From the NCBI GenBank assembly GCA_949498985.1, contig CATECQ010000034.1:1-45103 (forward strand): a stretch of DNA of 45,103 nucleotides, in the 5' to 3' direction. The notes beneath the pieces were generated by a model. The model saw only the letters and a list, made by a program, of their open reading frames with translations, made no database searches and was not told the DNA's origin. Positions 21,194 through 30,045 of this stretch are shown here, piece after piece (within the stretch, counting starts at the first letter, position 1; every line of letters begins with the position of its first letter). This stretch comes from Glaciecola sp. HTCC2999 (GTDB taxonomy: Bacteria; Pseudomonadota; Gammaproteobacteria; Enterobacterales; Alteromonadaceae). The position numbers and the translations under genes are program-made.

Positions 21194-21721
21194 ATGTCTG
21201 AACACAATCAAATGGAGCAAGATGAGTTATGGATGATACACGCTCTGTCTCTAGCTGATAAAGCACAACAGATGGGCGAAGTGCCGGTCGGAGCTGTCAT
21301 TGTATTAGACAACCAAATCATCGGTGAGGGATACAACCGTTCTATTACTAATCATGACCCCTGTGGTCATGCTGAAATTATGGCGATTCAATCTGCAGCA
21401 CAATATATTGATAATTACAGGATATTAAATGCCACTATTTATGTGACATTAGAGCCTTGTGCTATGTGTGCAGGTGCAATCGTTCATGCCAGAATGAAAC
21501 GAGCCGTATTTGGTGCTTCAGATTCCAAAACGGGATGTGCTGGAAGTATTTTGAATTTATTACAACACGATAAGTTAAATCATCAGGTGGAATTAGAACG
21601 TGGTGTTTTATCTGAATTATGTTCAGGTAAGATTTCACAGTTTTTTAAAGGCCGCAGAGCTGAAATTAAGGCGGTAAAATTAGCGCAGAGAGAAGCGCAG
21701 GAAAAGCTAAAAAACAATTAA
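21194..21721 (+). CDS. tadA: tRNA-specific adenosine deaminase
   Basis: TadA deaminates A34 of tRNA-Arg(ACG) to inosine. The 175-residue protein has the zinc-deaminase signature HAE (His59, Glu61) and PCAMC (Cys89, Cys92), plus VPVGAVIV and GRRAEIK segments. A downstream in-frame ATG (Met7) is also possible because the ribosome binding site before 21194 is weak. Its stop codon overlaps by three bases the stop of a small convergent ORF on the other strand. The tadA, mltF, purL neighbourhood is shared with enterobacteria. Confidence 0.95.
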   Translation: MSEHNQMEQDELWMIHALSLADKAQQMGEVPVGAVIVLDNQIIGEGYNRSITNHDPCGHAEIMAIQSAAQYIDNYRILNATIYVTLEPCAMCAGAIVHARMKRAVFGASDSKTGCAGSILNLLQHDKLNHQVELERGVLSELCSGKISQFFKGRRAEIKAVKLAQREAQEKLKNN

Positions 21722-21870
21722 TCTTCTTTTGATATTGCCTCAAAATTAAATAAATTAAACATTTTTCGACGTTGTAGCATCTTTTGATGGTTTTGTTTCA
21801 TCATTATCCTGCGACGAGCATTGCTTGATGTCAAAGAACGTTGAGTGCGATTAAAATTTGTTTTTTTCAT
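21718..21870 (-). CDS. Small basic hypothetical protein (50 residues)
   Basis: An uninterrupted ATG-to-TAA frame on the - strand encodes 50 residues, starting MKKTNFNRTQRSLTSSNARR and ending NFEAISKED. It is strongly basic (about 13 Lys/Arg, concentrated in residues 2-36) with an acidic end and no membrane segment or signal peptide. An AGGATC sequence four to five bases upstream of the ATG can serve as ribosome binding site. It lies 68 bases downstream of mltF on the same strand, so it could share that transcript, and converges with tadA. I do not recognise the family; the composition suggests nucleic acid or ribosome contact, which is only inference. Confidence 0.55.
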   Translation of the reverse strand: MKKTNFNRTQRSLTSSNARRRIMMKQNHQKMLQRRKMFNLFNFEAISKED

Positions 21871-21938
21871 ATGATCCTATTCATGTATTTTTTATTCTAA
21901 GCCATGCAAGATACCTATAATATATGACAGTTTTATGG

Positions 21939-23321
21939 CTAATTTGTTTCAATATTACTGCTTTGCTCTGAAGTTGTCGCATGGGTAATGTACATCAAAC
22001 TATCATAATAGCGTCGAATATTTTCTACATACTTAACTGCAACATCCCCTCGAGCAAAACCATAACGTGCATTTTGATAATATTTCTTTTGCTTTAATAA
22101 TGGTAGGTGTTGTTTTACGTCGACCCAGAGATCTGGATCAAATCCTTGACGCTGGGTTAGTATACGCGCATCTTCAACATGCCCTAAACCAAGGTTGTAA
22201 GCGGCTAACGCAAAATAGGTTTTATCAGGGTCGCTGATCCTTGCAGGTATCCGGTTATATAATTTTTTAAGATAAGTTGCACCGCCACGAATACTCTGTT
22301 CTGGATCCAAACGCGATGTTATCCCAACTTCTTTGGCAGTGGGCAGTGTCAACATCATTAATCCTCTGACGCCGGTGGGAGAACGGGCATATTTTTCCCA
22401 ATGACTTTCTTGATAGCTTGTAGCTGCTAATAATTGCCAATCGAAATCACCAGAATACTGTTCAAACCAAGGTTGATACTCTGGTAAATCAGTTTCAACT
22501 GCAGCAATAAATGCACGTGTATCGACATAATCAAATTCACGTATATGGCCAAAATATTTTTCTTGTAGGCGGCTAAACTCACCGCTGCGTTGTAACTCGC
22601 CAAAGTATTCCAATAGGGCGCCTAATAGTGAATCGTCTTGATGAGGATGCATCAACCATTGTTGTGTTGATGACGTTTCTAGATCTAACCCCATTTTAAT
22701 TTCTGGGTAACGGCGACGCATCACATTGACTAAAGCCGAGTTTGCAATGGTAGCATCAATCTTTTTTTCTGCGACCATTAACAGTAATTCTTCGTCGTCA
22801 TATTGTTCGACTTGCTGCCAGTTTAGTCGATTAATATTGGTATTTTGATGATGCTTTTGCATAATTGTGGCTTGTTGACTGTATCGTTGAACAAACACTT
22901 TTCCAGTCATCTCTTTAATATCTGATAATTTTCTTTCGCTACGATGAATGACAACTTGTTGAGAATAGTATTGATAAGCGGGACCTAGTTTGAATTGCGA
23001 TAATGTATCTGTCGCAAACGAAAATTGAGAGGCAATAATATCGATATGTTGTTGTTGTAATTGTTTGAGCATCAAACTATTTGTGTAGAAAGGTTTGATT
23101 TCTAATTCCACACCAATAAATTCAGCAAATCCAGCCGCCAGTTCATATTCAAACCCGCTGGGCATATCATTTTGAAGAAAGTATGAATTTGCCCCATATT
23201 CAGATGCAATCACAATTTTACCTTCCTCAAGGATCCGTTTTAACTCATTACTGGGTTTGGTAAATTCATAACAACCTTGAAGCAATATGGTGGTGATGAT
23301 CAAGAAGGCAAATTTAGACAT
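21939..23321 (-). CDS. mltF: Membrane-bound lytic murein transglycosylase F
   Basis: MltF cleaves peptidoglycan glycan strands, leaving 1,6-anhydro-MurNAc ends, and its N-terminal domain binds muropeptides. The 460-residue protein begins with a lipoprotein signal (ITTILLQGC, Cys17). A periplasmic solute-binding domain of the SBP_bac_3 type follows (about 30-265). The C-terminal SLT domain has catalytic Glu305 in TSYQESHWEKYA and downstream GVRGLMMLT and AAYNLGLGHVEDA motifs. It is shorter than the E. coli protein (518). It is divergent from purL. Confidence 0.93.
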   Translation of the reverse strand: MSKFAFLIITTILLQGCYEFTKPSNELKRILEEGKIVIASEYGANSYFLQNDMPSGFEYELAAGFAEFIGVELEIKPFYTNSLMLKQLQQQHIDIIASQFSFATDTLSQFKLGPAYQYYSQQVVIHRSERKLSDIKEMTGKVFVQRYSQQATIMQKHHQNTNINRLNWQQVEQYDDEELLLMVAEKKIDATIANSALVNVMRRRYPEIKMGLDLETSSTQQWLMHPHQDDSLLGALLEYFGELQRSGEFSRLQEKYFGHIREFDYVDTRAFIAAVETDLPEYQPWFEQYSGDFDWQLLAATSYQESHWEKYARSPTGVRGLMMLTLPTAKEVGITSRLDPEQSIRGGATYLKKLYNRIPARISDPDKTYFALAAYNLGLGHVEDARILTQRQGFDPDLWVDVKQHLPLLKQKKYYQNARYGFARGDVAVKYVENIRRYYDSLMYITHATTSEQSSNIETN

Positions 23322-23331
23322 CTAAAATTCC

Positions 23332-23362
23332 ATAGTAGGTTTGTAATATTAGCTTAGGTCAA
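23332..23362 (-). promoter_or_regulatory. Possible promoter for mltF
   Basis: Read on the - strand, TTGACC (23357-23362) is followed by TACTAT (23332-23337) with a 19-base spacer, or by CTACTA with 18. The -35 is good and the spacing is on the long side. It sits directly upstream of the mltF ATG. Confidence 0.4.
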
Positions 23363-23397
23363 AAGTTAACCGATAATGAGACAATGGTAAATGTTTC

Positions 23398-23426
23398 TTA
23401 TCAAATTGTCCTATTTAATCTATAAT
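23398..23426 (+). promoter_or_regulatory. Promoter for purL
   Basis: A perfect TATAAT at 23421-23426 lies 17 bases after TTATCA at 23398-23403 (four of six matches to the -35 consensus). It is 43 bases before the chosen purL ATG and inside an in-frame N-terminal extension, which argues that the extension is not translated. No clear PurR operator is visible beside it. Confidence 0.6.
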
Positions 23427-23468
23427 TGCAACCAGAAAAAAGCCCATCAAACGACTGGAACCAAAGTT

Positions 23469-26400
23469 ATGTTAATCCTCCCAGGAAGCGCCTCTTTATC
23501 ACAATTTGAAAATCAAAAATTACTCGACGCTTGTCGGGAGTTAGCATTACCTGTGACATCGATTAATGCTCAATATGTGCATTTTGTTAAAGTCGATGAA
23601 CCTCTGTCTGAAGCGCAACACCATGTTTTAAATAAATTGTTAACCTATGGCCCTGTTAGGGAAGAAGCCACGCATGATGGGGAGTTATTATTAGTAACGC
23701 CGCGTTTCGGTACTATTTCTCCATGGTCTTCTAAAGCGACTGATATTGCACATAACTGTGGCTTGAATAATGTGGTAAAGATTGAACGTGGAGAAGCGTT
23801 TTATTTGTTGACTGATGAGTATTTAACGCAGAGTCAGCGAGACCAGGTTAAAACACTGATTCATGATCGTATGACGCAAATGGTCCTTGATGATATGGAT
23901 GATGCGCATAACTTATTTGTGACAGATATACCTGGTCACTTTGCTTCTGTGGATATTTTAGGAGCAGGTAAACAAGCATTAGTGGATGCTAATATTAGTT
24001 ATGGTTTGGCGTTGGCGGATGATGAAATTGATTATTTGTTTACGAGTTTTACGCGTCTACAGCGTAATCCAAATGACATTGAATTATATATGTTCGCCCA
24101 AGCAAACTCAGAGCATTGCCGTCACAAGATTTTTAATGCTGACTGGACGATTGATGGTGTGGAACAACCTAAGTCATTATTTAAAATGATCAAAAACACC
24201 TTTGCCCATACACCAGAATTTGTCCACTCTGCATATGCTGATAATGCCGCAGTCATGGAAGGGAATACAGCGGGCCGTTTTTTCCCATCACCGACAGGGC
24301 ATGAATACGAGTATCACGCTGAAGCTATTGATATTTTGATGAAGGTAGAAACTCATAACCATCCTACGGCCATTGCACCATTTGCCGGTGCGGCAACTGG
24401 CTCAGGTGGTGAAATTCGTGATGAAGGAGCTACTGGTCGAGGTTCAAAACCGAAAGCGGGTTTAGTCGGCTTTAGTGTATCAAATTTACATATACCTGGA
24501 TTTTCACAACCGTGGGAAGTGCATTATGGAAAGCCTTCTCGTATTGTTTCTGCATTAGATATCATGCTTGATGGACCCTTAGGTGGTGCGGCATTTAACA
24601 ATGAATTTGGTCGACCTAATTTACTCGGTTATTTTCGGACTTACGAGCAAGAAGTGACGAGTTTTAATGGTACTGAAGTTCGTGGTTACCATAAGCCAAT
24701 TATGCTAGCTGGAGGTTTGGGTAATATTCGTAAATCCCACACTCAAAAAGGTGAGATCACGGTAGGGGCAAAGCTCATTGTGCTAGGTGGCCCAGCAATG
24801 AACATTGGCCTGGGTGGTGGTGCAGCCTCTTCCATGGCTTCTGGTCAGTCTAATGAAGATCTCGATTTTGCATCAGTACAGCGTGATAATCCTGAGATGG
24901 AACGTCGCTGCCAAGAAGTCATCGATCGTTGTTGGCAAATGGGTGATAATAACCCGATTCAATTTATTCATGATGTGGGTGCTGGTGGCTTATCTAATGC
25001 TTTTCCAGAATTAGTTAATGACGGTGGTCGTGGTGGTCGCTTTGAACTACGCAATGTGCCAAATGATGAACCAGGTATGACACCGCATGAAATTTGGTGT
25101 AATGAATCCCAAGAACGTTATGTGCTATCTGTTGCACCAGATAACCTTGCGACCTTTGCTGCACTATGCGAACGTGAGCGAGCCCCTTTTGCCGTTGTAG
25201 GTGAGGCAACTGAAGCACCTCATTTATTATTAACGGATGAGGTTCATAATAACAATCCGATTGATATGCCATTAGATGTTTTACTCGGTAAGCCACCTAA
25301 AATGCATCGTGATGTGCAAAGTGCATCGTTTACTCCCGAAGCTTTAGCTTTAGAGGGAGTCACGGTTGAAGATGCTGTTGAGCGTATCTTACGATTACCT
25401 ACTGTCGCAGAAAAGACATTTTTGATTACCATAGGCGATCGCTCTGTGACCGGTTTAGTCGCTCGAGATCAAATGGTCGGTCCTTGGCAAATACCTGTGG
25501 CAGATGTGGCTGTTACTGCAGCATCATTTGATACTTATCATGGTGAAGCGATGGCGATGGGTGAAAGAACCCCTGTAGCACTATTAAACTATGGTGCATC
25601 TGCACGATTAGCTGTTGCAGAGTCACTCACTAATATTGCAGCAGCTGATATCGGTTCTTTAAAGCGCATTAAATTATCTGCTAATTGGATGTCACCAGCA
25701 GGTCACCCTGGCGAAGATGCCGGTTTGTATGAAGCGGTAAAAGCCATTGGGGAAGAGTTATGTCCGGCATTGGATTTAGCCATCCCTGTGGGTAAAGACT
25801 CCATGTCCATGAAGACGCAATGGGAAGATGAAGGACAGACTAAATCGGTTACATCTCCGTTGTCATTAGTGATTACTGCGTTTGGTGCAGTTAACGACAT
25901 TCGCAAAACATTGACACCCCAGTTACAGCTTGATCAAGGTGATACGCAGTTGATTTATCTAGATTTAGGTCAAGGTCAACAACGTTTAGGCGGATCATGT
26001 TTAGCTCAAGTTTATGGTCAACTCGGTGATAGCGTGCCAGATGTTGATGATCCTCAATTATTAAAAGGTTACTTTAATGCTATCCAAGTATTAGTGAGCC
26101 AACAATTATGCTTAGCCTATCACGATGTGTCTGACGGTGGTTTATTTACAACATTAGCTGAAATGGCATTTGCTGGACATTGTGGTGTTAATGTTGATTT
26201 ATCAGCATTAGGTAAAATCGATAATGCACTACCTATTTTGTTCAACGAAGAGCTCGGTGGCGTTATTCAGGTAAAACAATCTGATTTAGATAGCGTGCTA
26301 TCAATCCTAGCTGAACATGGTTTATCTTCTTGTACTCATCAAATTGGTCAAGCGCAGTGGGGTGATCGCATTGTGGTTAATATCAAGAATAATACGATAT

Positions 26401-27368
26401 TGGATACGTCACGTTTGGCTTTGAGAACAAAATGGGCTGAAACGACTTATCATATGCAGTCACTTCGAGATAATCCTGCAACAGCTTCTGAAGAGCATGC
26501 CCAAAAACAAATTGAAAATGATCCAGGCTTACATGCTAAATTGAGTTTTGACCTGAATGAAGATATCAGCGCACCTTATATTGCCAGAGGAGTATTACCT
26601 AAAGTTGCAGTATTGCGAGAGCAGGGTGTCAATTCTCATTATGAAATGGCAGCTGCTTTTGATCGTGCTGGGTTTAAAGCTATCGATGTCCATATGTCTG
26701 ATATTTTATCAGGTCAAGTTAAATTAGATGAGTTTTCTGGCTTAGCTGCCTGTGGTGGATTCTCCTATGGAGATGTTCTGGGAGCCGGTGAGGGCTGGGC
26801 TAAATCTATCTTATATAATGAAATGGCTAAGGCACAGTTTACTGCTTTCTTTGAGCGAAATGCTACATTTGCTTTGGGAGTATGTAATGGTTGTCAGATG
26901 CTTTCGAATTTACACAGTATTATTCCTGGTACTGAGCATTGGCCACACTTTGTTCAAAACCAATCAGCGCGTTTTGAAGCGCGAGTGGCGATGGTAGAAG
27001 TTCAAGAATCACCTTCAGTTCTTTTTGCTGGTATGGCAGGATCACGAATGCCAATTGCTGTATCTCACGGAGAAGGTCATGCTGAATTTTCATCAGCTAA
27101 TAGTTTGGCTCAAGTAGAAAAACAAGGCCAAGTGAGTTTACGTTATGTCGATAACCATGGGCAAGTGACACAACAATATCCGGCTAATCCAAATGGTTCG
27201 GTAAATGGGATCACGGGTCTTACATCTACAGATGGGCGAGTCACTATTATGATGCCTCATCCTGAGCGAGTCTTTAGAGCGGTTGCAAATTCTTGGAAAC
27301 CTAGTGAATGGCAAGAAGATAGCCCATGGATGCGTTTATTTAGAAATGCACGCCAATATGTCAATTAA
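23469..27368 (+). CDS. purL: Phosphoribosylformylglycinamidine synthase
   Basis: PurL makes FGAM from FGAR, glutamine and ATP in purine synthesis. From the ATG at 23469 it has 1299 residues (E. coli 1295) and the start [14 protein letters not shown] aligns with the E. coli amino terminus. The frame is open back to 23391, but the extra 26 residues contain the promoter. Order: PurS-like N-terminal part, linker ([20 protein letters not shown]), two FGAM synthase lobes ([29 protein letters not shown]) and the glutaminase domain with Cys1139 in GVCNGCQML and the HPER catalytic segment near the end. It is a single fused protein as in other gammaproteobacteria. Confidence 0.97.
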   Translation: MLILPGSASLSQFENQKLLDACRELALPVTSINAQYVHFVKVDEPLSEAQHHVLNKLLTYGPVREEATHDGELLLVTPRFGTISPWSSKATDIAHNCGLNNVVKIERGEAFYLLTDEYLTQSQRDQVKTLIHDRMTQMVLDDMDDAHNLFVTDIPGHFASVDILGAGKQALVDANISYGLALADDEIDYLFTSFTRLQRNPNDIELYMFAQANSEHCRHKIFNADWTIDGVEQPKSLFKMIKNTFAHTPEFVHSAYADNAAVMEGNTAGRFFPSPTGHEYEYHAEAIDILMKVETHNHPTAIAPFAGAATGSGGEIRDEGATGRGSKPKAGLVGFSVSNLHIPGFSQPWEVHYGKPSRIVSALDIMLDGPLGGAAFNNEFGRPNLLGYFRTYEQEVTSFNGTEVRGYHKPIMLAGGLGNIRKSHTQKGEITVGAKLIVLGGPAMNIGLGGGAASSMASGQSNEDLDFASVQRDNPEMERRCQEVIDRCWQMGDNNPIQFIHDVGAGGLSNAFPELVNDGGRGGRFELRNVPNDEPGMTPHEIWCNESQERYVLSVAPDNLATFAALCERERAPFAVVGEATEAPHLLLTDEVHNNNPIDMPLDVLLGKPPKMHRDVQSASFTPEALALEGVTVEDAVERILRLPTVAEKTFLITIGDRSVTGLVARDQMVGPWQIPVADVAVTAASFDTYHGEAMAMGERTPVALLNYGASARLAVAESLTNIAAADIGSLKRIKLSANWMSPAGHPGEDAGLYEAVKAIGEELCPALDLAIPVGKDSMSMKTQWEDEGQTKSVTSPLSLVITAFGAVNDIRKTLTPQLQLDQGDTQLIYLDLGQGQQRLGGSCLAQVYGQLGDSVPDVDDPQLLKGYFNAIQVLVSQQLCLAYHDVSDGGLFTTLAEMAFAGHCGVNVDLSALGKIDNALPILFNEELGGVIQVKQSDLDSVLSILAEHGLSSCTHQIGQAQWGDRIVVNIKNNTILDTSRLALRTKWAETTYHMQSLRDNPATASEEHAQKQIENDPGLHAKLSFDLNEDISAPYIARGVLPKVAVLREQGVNSHYEMAAAFDRAGFKAIDVHMSDILSGQVKLDEFSGLAACGGFSYGDVLGAGEGWAKSILYNEMAKAQFTAFFERNATFALGVCNGCQMLSNLHSIIPGTEHWPHFVQNQSARFEARVAMVEVQESPSVLFAGMAGSRMPIAVSHGEGHAEFSSANSLAQVEKQGQVSLRYVDNHGQVTQQYPANPNGSVNGITGLTSTDGRVTIMMPHPERVFRAVANSWKPSEWQEDSPWMRLFRNARQYVN

Positions 27369-27428
27369 TCCCTTGTAATATTCTAACAATGTTTTAATAT
27401 CAAAAACTGATCATATGTGCTTCACATG

Positions 27429-27456
27429 AGGGGATAATATAGACCTGTTATCCCCT
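27429..27456 (+). other. Perfect 9-bp inverted repeat after purL
   Basis: AGGGGATAA (27429-27437) and TTATCCCCT (27448-27456) are perfect inverted repeats around a ten-base centre. Neither strand has a T tract after the stem, so it does not look like a standard terminator. It lies 61 bases after purL and 42 bases before a 37-codon small ORF, so it could be an operator, an mRNA structure or a stem that protects the purL 3' end. Confidence 0.6.
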
Positions 27457-27497
27457 ATGTACAGATGTAAAATAATAATAATATTCAAATGAGATTA

Positions 27498-27611
27498 ATG
27501 ATGTTTAAAAGTAATAAAAAAATCGGCTTTAGAGGTGTATTTCTACTTGTCGTTTTACTCACCGTAACGGCTGCATTAAATGCTTCTGCTAACGCAGCGA
27601 TGTTATTTTAA
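27498..27611 (+). CDS. Small signal-peptide-like ORF (37 residues)
   Basis: The frame starts ATG-ATG and encodes 37 residues: a basic N-terminus (MMFKSNKKIGFRG), a hydrophobic core (VFLLVVLLTVTAAL) and a small-residue tail (NASANAAMLF). It has the shape of a Sec signal peptide with possible cleavage after ASA or ANA, which would leave only four to seven residues, or of a small single-pass membrane protein. GAG five bases before the ATG is a weak ribosome binding site. It is flanked by purL upstream and convergent smrA downstream. I do not recognise it; it may be a real small protein or the surviving 5' end of a lost secreted gene. Confidence 0.45.
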   Translation: MMFKSNKKIGFRGVFLLVVLLTVTAALNASANAAMLF

Positions 27612-27635
27612 AATATTAGTTAGGTCTATTTAGAA

Positions 27636-28241
27636 TTAACCGATAAATCGCTTAGCGTGTTTTTCTCGGTTAATCAGCTTTTGTTGTGGATTTTTTTTCA
27701 TTAAAACATAAGTAGACGCAAGTCCACCATGGCTTTTGTGAGCTGAGTGACATGCGATAACTTGTGGTAATCGTGGCAGCCAAATATTCAAATAACTTTT
27801 TAATTTACCTGGCATAGGTTTACTTTTCAGACCTAAACCGTGTTGAATTAACATGACTCTCACGCCTTGTTTAAAATTCGTTGCAACACTTTCAACCAGC
27901 ATATCTCGAGCTTGTTCAATTGACATTTGGGTCAGATTTAAACGACTCTCAATTGGGTATTTACCTAATCTTAAGTTTTTATACACACCATTTTGGATCC
28001 CATCTTGTTTATGACTAATTACATCGTAGGGATCGAGTGGTTGTGTCATTTCCAAAGTCAGTTCGCATTTAAGTGGATCCGTCTCTTTTTCTAATGCTGT
28101 ACGTTTTAAGCGTTTAGCCTCTCCAAGTGGATCTCGCTGTTTGATTTCAACGGTGTCGGGTTTTGAAATAGGTGCAACATCAGACATCTCTGCGAAGAAA
28201 GCCTCTAAATCATCGGGTTGAAGGTAATTTGATTGTGTCAT
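27636..28241 (-). CDS. smrA: Smr-domain DNA endonuclease SmrA-like protein
   Basis: SmrA (YdaL in E. coli) is a small MutS-related-domain protein with nicking endonuclease activity reported for the family; its physiological role is unclear. The 201-residue sequence aligns along its length with YdaL. It has an N-terminal DLEAFFAEMSDVAPI segment, a middle IQNGVYKNLRLGKYPIESRLNL, then the Smr domain with VRVMLIQHGLG (LIIHGKG in YdaL), YLNIWLPRLPQVIACHSAHKSHGGLASTYVLMKK and the terminal REKHAKR. It converges with the small ORF at 27498 and diverges from fliA across a long intergenic region. Confidence 0.88.
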   Translation of the reverse strand: MTQSNYLQPDDLEAFFAEMSDVAPISKPDTVEIKQRDPLGEAKRLKRTALEKETDPLKCELTLEMTQPLDPYDVISHKQDGIQNGVYKNLRLGKYPIESRLNLTQMSIEQARDMLVESVATNFKQGVRVMLIQHGLGLKSKPMPGKLKSYLNIWLPRLPQVIACHSAHKSHGGLASTYVLMKKNPQQKLINREKHAKRFIG

Positions 28242-28633
28242 GTTATCACCTGAAAGTTCGTTCGAAGCCTTTATATAATAGTAATACGTGAATAAATGAA
28301 TAGTAGTTTAATTCTTTATTATCTCACTTCAGTCAATATTTTAATCAATACAATGTATGAATAGCTAGCAAAAACAATCACATTTCTCCTACAAACACTG
28401 TCACATATCGACGTCAGGTAGAGGCCAGCCCTTTTGTTAATATTTTATTATGAAGTGTTGGCTGTCTCATATTTAGCGAAACTTAATTTTAAGTTTTTCT
28501 ATGATTAATTTAACCATCTAGAACTCAACAACTTCTCTAAACATATGTTAAGGCATTTTTTGTAATTAATTATTTTAATTAAATACCTTAAAAACAATAG
28601 GTTGACTATTAGTATTCAACCAGGAGATACAAC
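28242..28633. other. 392-base AT-rich intergenic region upstream of fliA
   Basis: No gene longer than 18 codons is visible on either strand. It holds three inverted repeats. One is an AT palindrome at 28479-28496 (AAACTTAA facing TTAAGTTT). The second is a long imperfect hairpin at 28550-28589, with outer arms AAGG.ATTT and AAAT.CCTT and a perfect inner TAATTAA/TTAATTA stem. The third is a 6-bp hairpin at 28600-28621 that ends directly at the fliA ribosome binding site. I find no convincing sigma-70 or sigma-54 promoter. Confidence 0.6.
28600..28626 (+). promoter_or_regulatory. Hairpin abutting the fliA ribosome binding site
   Basis: GGTTGA (28600-28605) pairs with TCAACC (28616-28621), and the next bases are the AGGAG ribosome binding site (28622-28626), seven bases before the fliA ATG. 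Stacked beside the ribosome binding site, the stem could influence initiation; this is inferred from position only. Confidence 0.4.
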
Positions 28634-29365
28634 ATGAATTACGGTGTAACGACGGATAGAAAATCGATAGACAGTTACGAGCTAGTTGTTAAGTATTCTA
28701 CATTAGTAAAACGCATTGCTCATCATTTGGTGCAACGTTTACCCGCTAATGTACTCGTAGATGATTTAATCCAAGCCGGTATGATTGGACTGCTTGAAGC
28801 AGCCAAAAATTTCGATCACGACAAAGGCGCATCTTTTGAAACATTTGCAGGTATCCGTATTCGCGGGTCAATGCTAGATGACCTTCGAAAAGGTGATTGG
28901 ACGCCACGTTCAGTTCATAGAAATTCACGTGCGATCAGCGATGCTATCTCTAGTGTTGAAAATGAGACGAACGCAGACGCACAAGACCAGGATGTCGCCA
29001 AACGATTAGGGATTGACCTAAATCAATACCATAAGATGCTCAATGAAGTGAATGTAGGCAAACTAGTGGGTATTGAAGATCTGGGTGTTGCAGAAGATGC
29101 ATTATCTTCATTTGAGTTCAAGTCTTCTGACAGTCCTTATGATGATCTTGTTCAAGGGTCTTTTCAAAAAGCGCTAGCTAAAGCTATTACTTCGTTACCA
29201 GAGCGAGAGGCTGTTGTTTTGTCATTATATTATGATGATGATTTAAGTTTACGTGAAATAGGTGAGGCACTAGGTGTTAGTGAATCCAGAGTGAGCCAGA
29301 TTCACAGCCAAGCTAAGGTCAAATTAAAAGCTAAATTAGCTTCATGGCGTGTTGAAGTTTCTTAA
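28634..29365 (+). CDS. fliA: RNA polymerase sigma factor for flagellar genes (sigma-28)
   Basis: FliA directs RNA polymerase to late flagellar and chemotaxis promoters and is normally held by the anti-sigma FlgM. The 243-residue protein (E. coli 239) has sigma region 2 (VDDLIQAGMIGLLEAAKNFD, then FETFAGIRIRGSMLDDLRKG), the WTPRSVHRNSR stretch that is diagnostic of the FliA group, region 3 and a region 4 helix-turn-helix (LSLREIGEALGVSESRVSQI). AGGAG precedes the ATG. Unlike the usual flhF-fleN-fliA-cheY-cheZ-cheA order, the only chemotaxis-type neighbour here is a cheW-like gene. Confidence 0.92.
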   Translation: MNYGVTTDRKSIDSYELVVKYSTLVKRIAHHLVQRLPANVLVDDLIQAGMIGLLEAAKNFDHDKGASFETFAGIRIRGSMLDDLRKGDWTPRSVHRNSRAISDAISSVENETNADAQDQDVAKRLGIDLNQYHKMLNEVNVGKLVGIEDLGVAEDALSSFEFKSSDSPYDDLVQGSFQKALAKAITSLPEREAVVLSLYYDDDLSLREIGEALGVSESRVSQIHSQAKVKLKAKLASWRVEVS

Positions 29366-29441
29366 TTGCTTTGATTGTATTGAGTTCATGTCTTTCATCA
29401 CTGATAATGGCGTTGATTGAACTCACTCGTTAAAGTTAATA

Positions 29442-29936
29442 ATGAATAATCAATGTAAGATAAATACCTTAACTAAGTCATCTCATGCAGAGCTATCTCA
29501 ATGGCTTGTATTTCGATTGGGTGACGATATGTATGCTCACAATGTTATTCAATTACAAGAAGTCTTAGGTAATAAAGCAATATTACCTACTTCTGATGCG
29601 CCAAAATGGATATCTGGAGTGATTCATTTACGTGGTAATTTAATTAAAATTATCGATATACGTCTATGTTTTCAGTTACCGCACCGACCTATAACTGATG
29701 ATACTCGTATTGTGATCATGTCTAATGGGCAACATCAGTTTGGATTCATAGTAGATGCGATCTGTGAAGTCATCTATTTAACTATGAGTGAAGTTGATTC
29801 CGCCCCTCTTAATTTACCTTACCAAATGCTTGGAAATTGTATCCAAGGTACGGTAAATCGTGATGACAATGCCTTAATATTAGTTGATATAACACAACTG
29901 TTTTCGCTTGATGAATGGGAAGAAATACACCATTGA
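29442..29936 (+). CDS. cheW: CheW-like chemotaxis coupling protein
   Basis: CheW-domain proteins couple chemoreceptors to the CheA kinase in polar arrays. The 164-residue product is a single CheW domain: WLVFRLGDDMYAHNVIQLQEVLG, the conserved SGVIHLRGNLIKIIDIR motif, then FGFIVDAICEVIYL and NCIQGTVNRDDNALILVDITQLF. Length matches stand-alone CheW (E. coli 167). It follows fliA after 76 bases without a terminator I can identify. No CheA, CheY or receptor gene is in the window, so whether it serves the main array or a special one is open. Confidence 0.87.
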   Translation: MNNQCKINTLTKSSHAELSQWLVFRLGDDMYAHNVIQLQEVLGNKAILPTSDAPKWISGVIHLRGNLIKIIDIRLCFQLPHRPITDDTRIVIMSNGQHQFGFIVDAICEVIYLTMSEVDSAPLNLPYQMLGNCIQGTVNRDDNALILVDITQLFSLDEWEEIHH

Positions 29937-29958
29937 TTATCTGCACCATTAGAAGTTA

Positions 29959-29982
29959 AGACGTTTAGACGTCTAGACGTAT
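29959..29982 (+). promoter_or_regulatory. Three tandem MetJ boxes upstream of metA
   Basis: Three consecutive 8-bp met boxes (AGACGTTT, AGACGTCT, AGACGTAT) match the consensus AGACGTCT at 7, 8 and 7... positions or close to it, with the middle copy perfect. A degenerate fourth copy (AGAAGTTA) lies at 29951-29958. MetJ with AdoMet binds such tandem arrays cooperatively and represses. The array ends six bases before the -35 of the putative metA promoter, so metA and the following metH genes are very likely repressed when AdoMet is plentiful. metJ itself is not in the window. Confidence 0.88.
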
Positions 29983-29987
29983 AAAGT

Positions 29988-30017
29988 TTGACATTTTTCT
30001 AAAAATCGTCACAATAT
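29988..30017 (+). promoter_or_regulatory. Putative metA promoter
   Basis: A perfect TTGACA at 29988-29993 is followed after 18 bases by CAATAT at 30012-30017 (an overlapping AATATA would give 19). The -10 is only moderate, which is common for regulated promoters. It lies directly downstream of the met boxes and 28 bases before the metA ATG. Confidence 0.55.
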
Positions 30018-30045
30018 ACTCATTGAATTTTATTGTGAGGTATTC

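Noticed and set aside
23391-23468. N-terminal extension of purL by 26 residues from the ATG at 23391
   Set aside because: It contains a perfect TATAAT with a 17-base spacer to a -35, and E. coli PurL aligns from the ATG at 23469.
25015-25296. Open frame antisense to purL
   Set aside because: It lies wholly within strongly conserved purL coding sequence, with no recognisable protein features or ribosome binding site.
28378-28470. Small RNA gene upstream of fliA (CAGCC and GGCTG repeats around 28430 and 28461)
   Set aside because: The stem is short, and there is no terminator or promoter to delimit a transcript.
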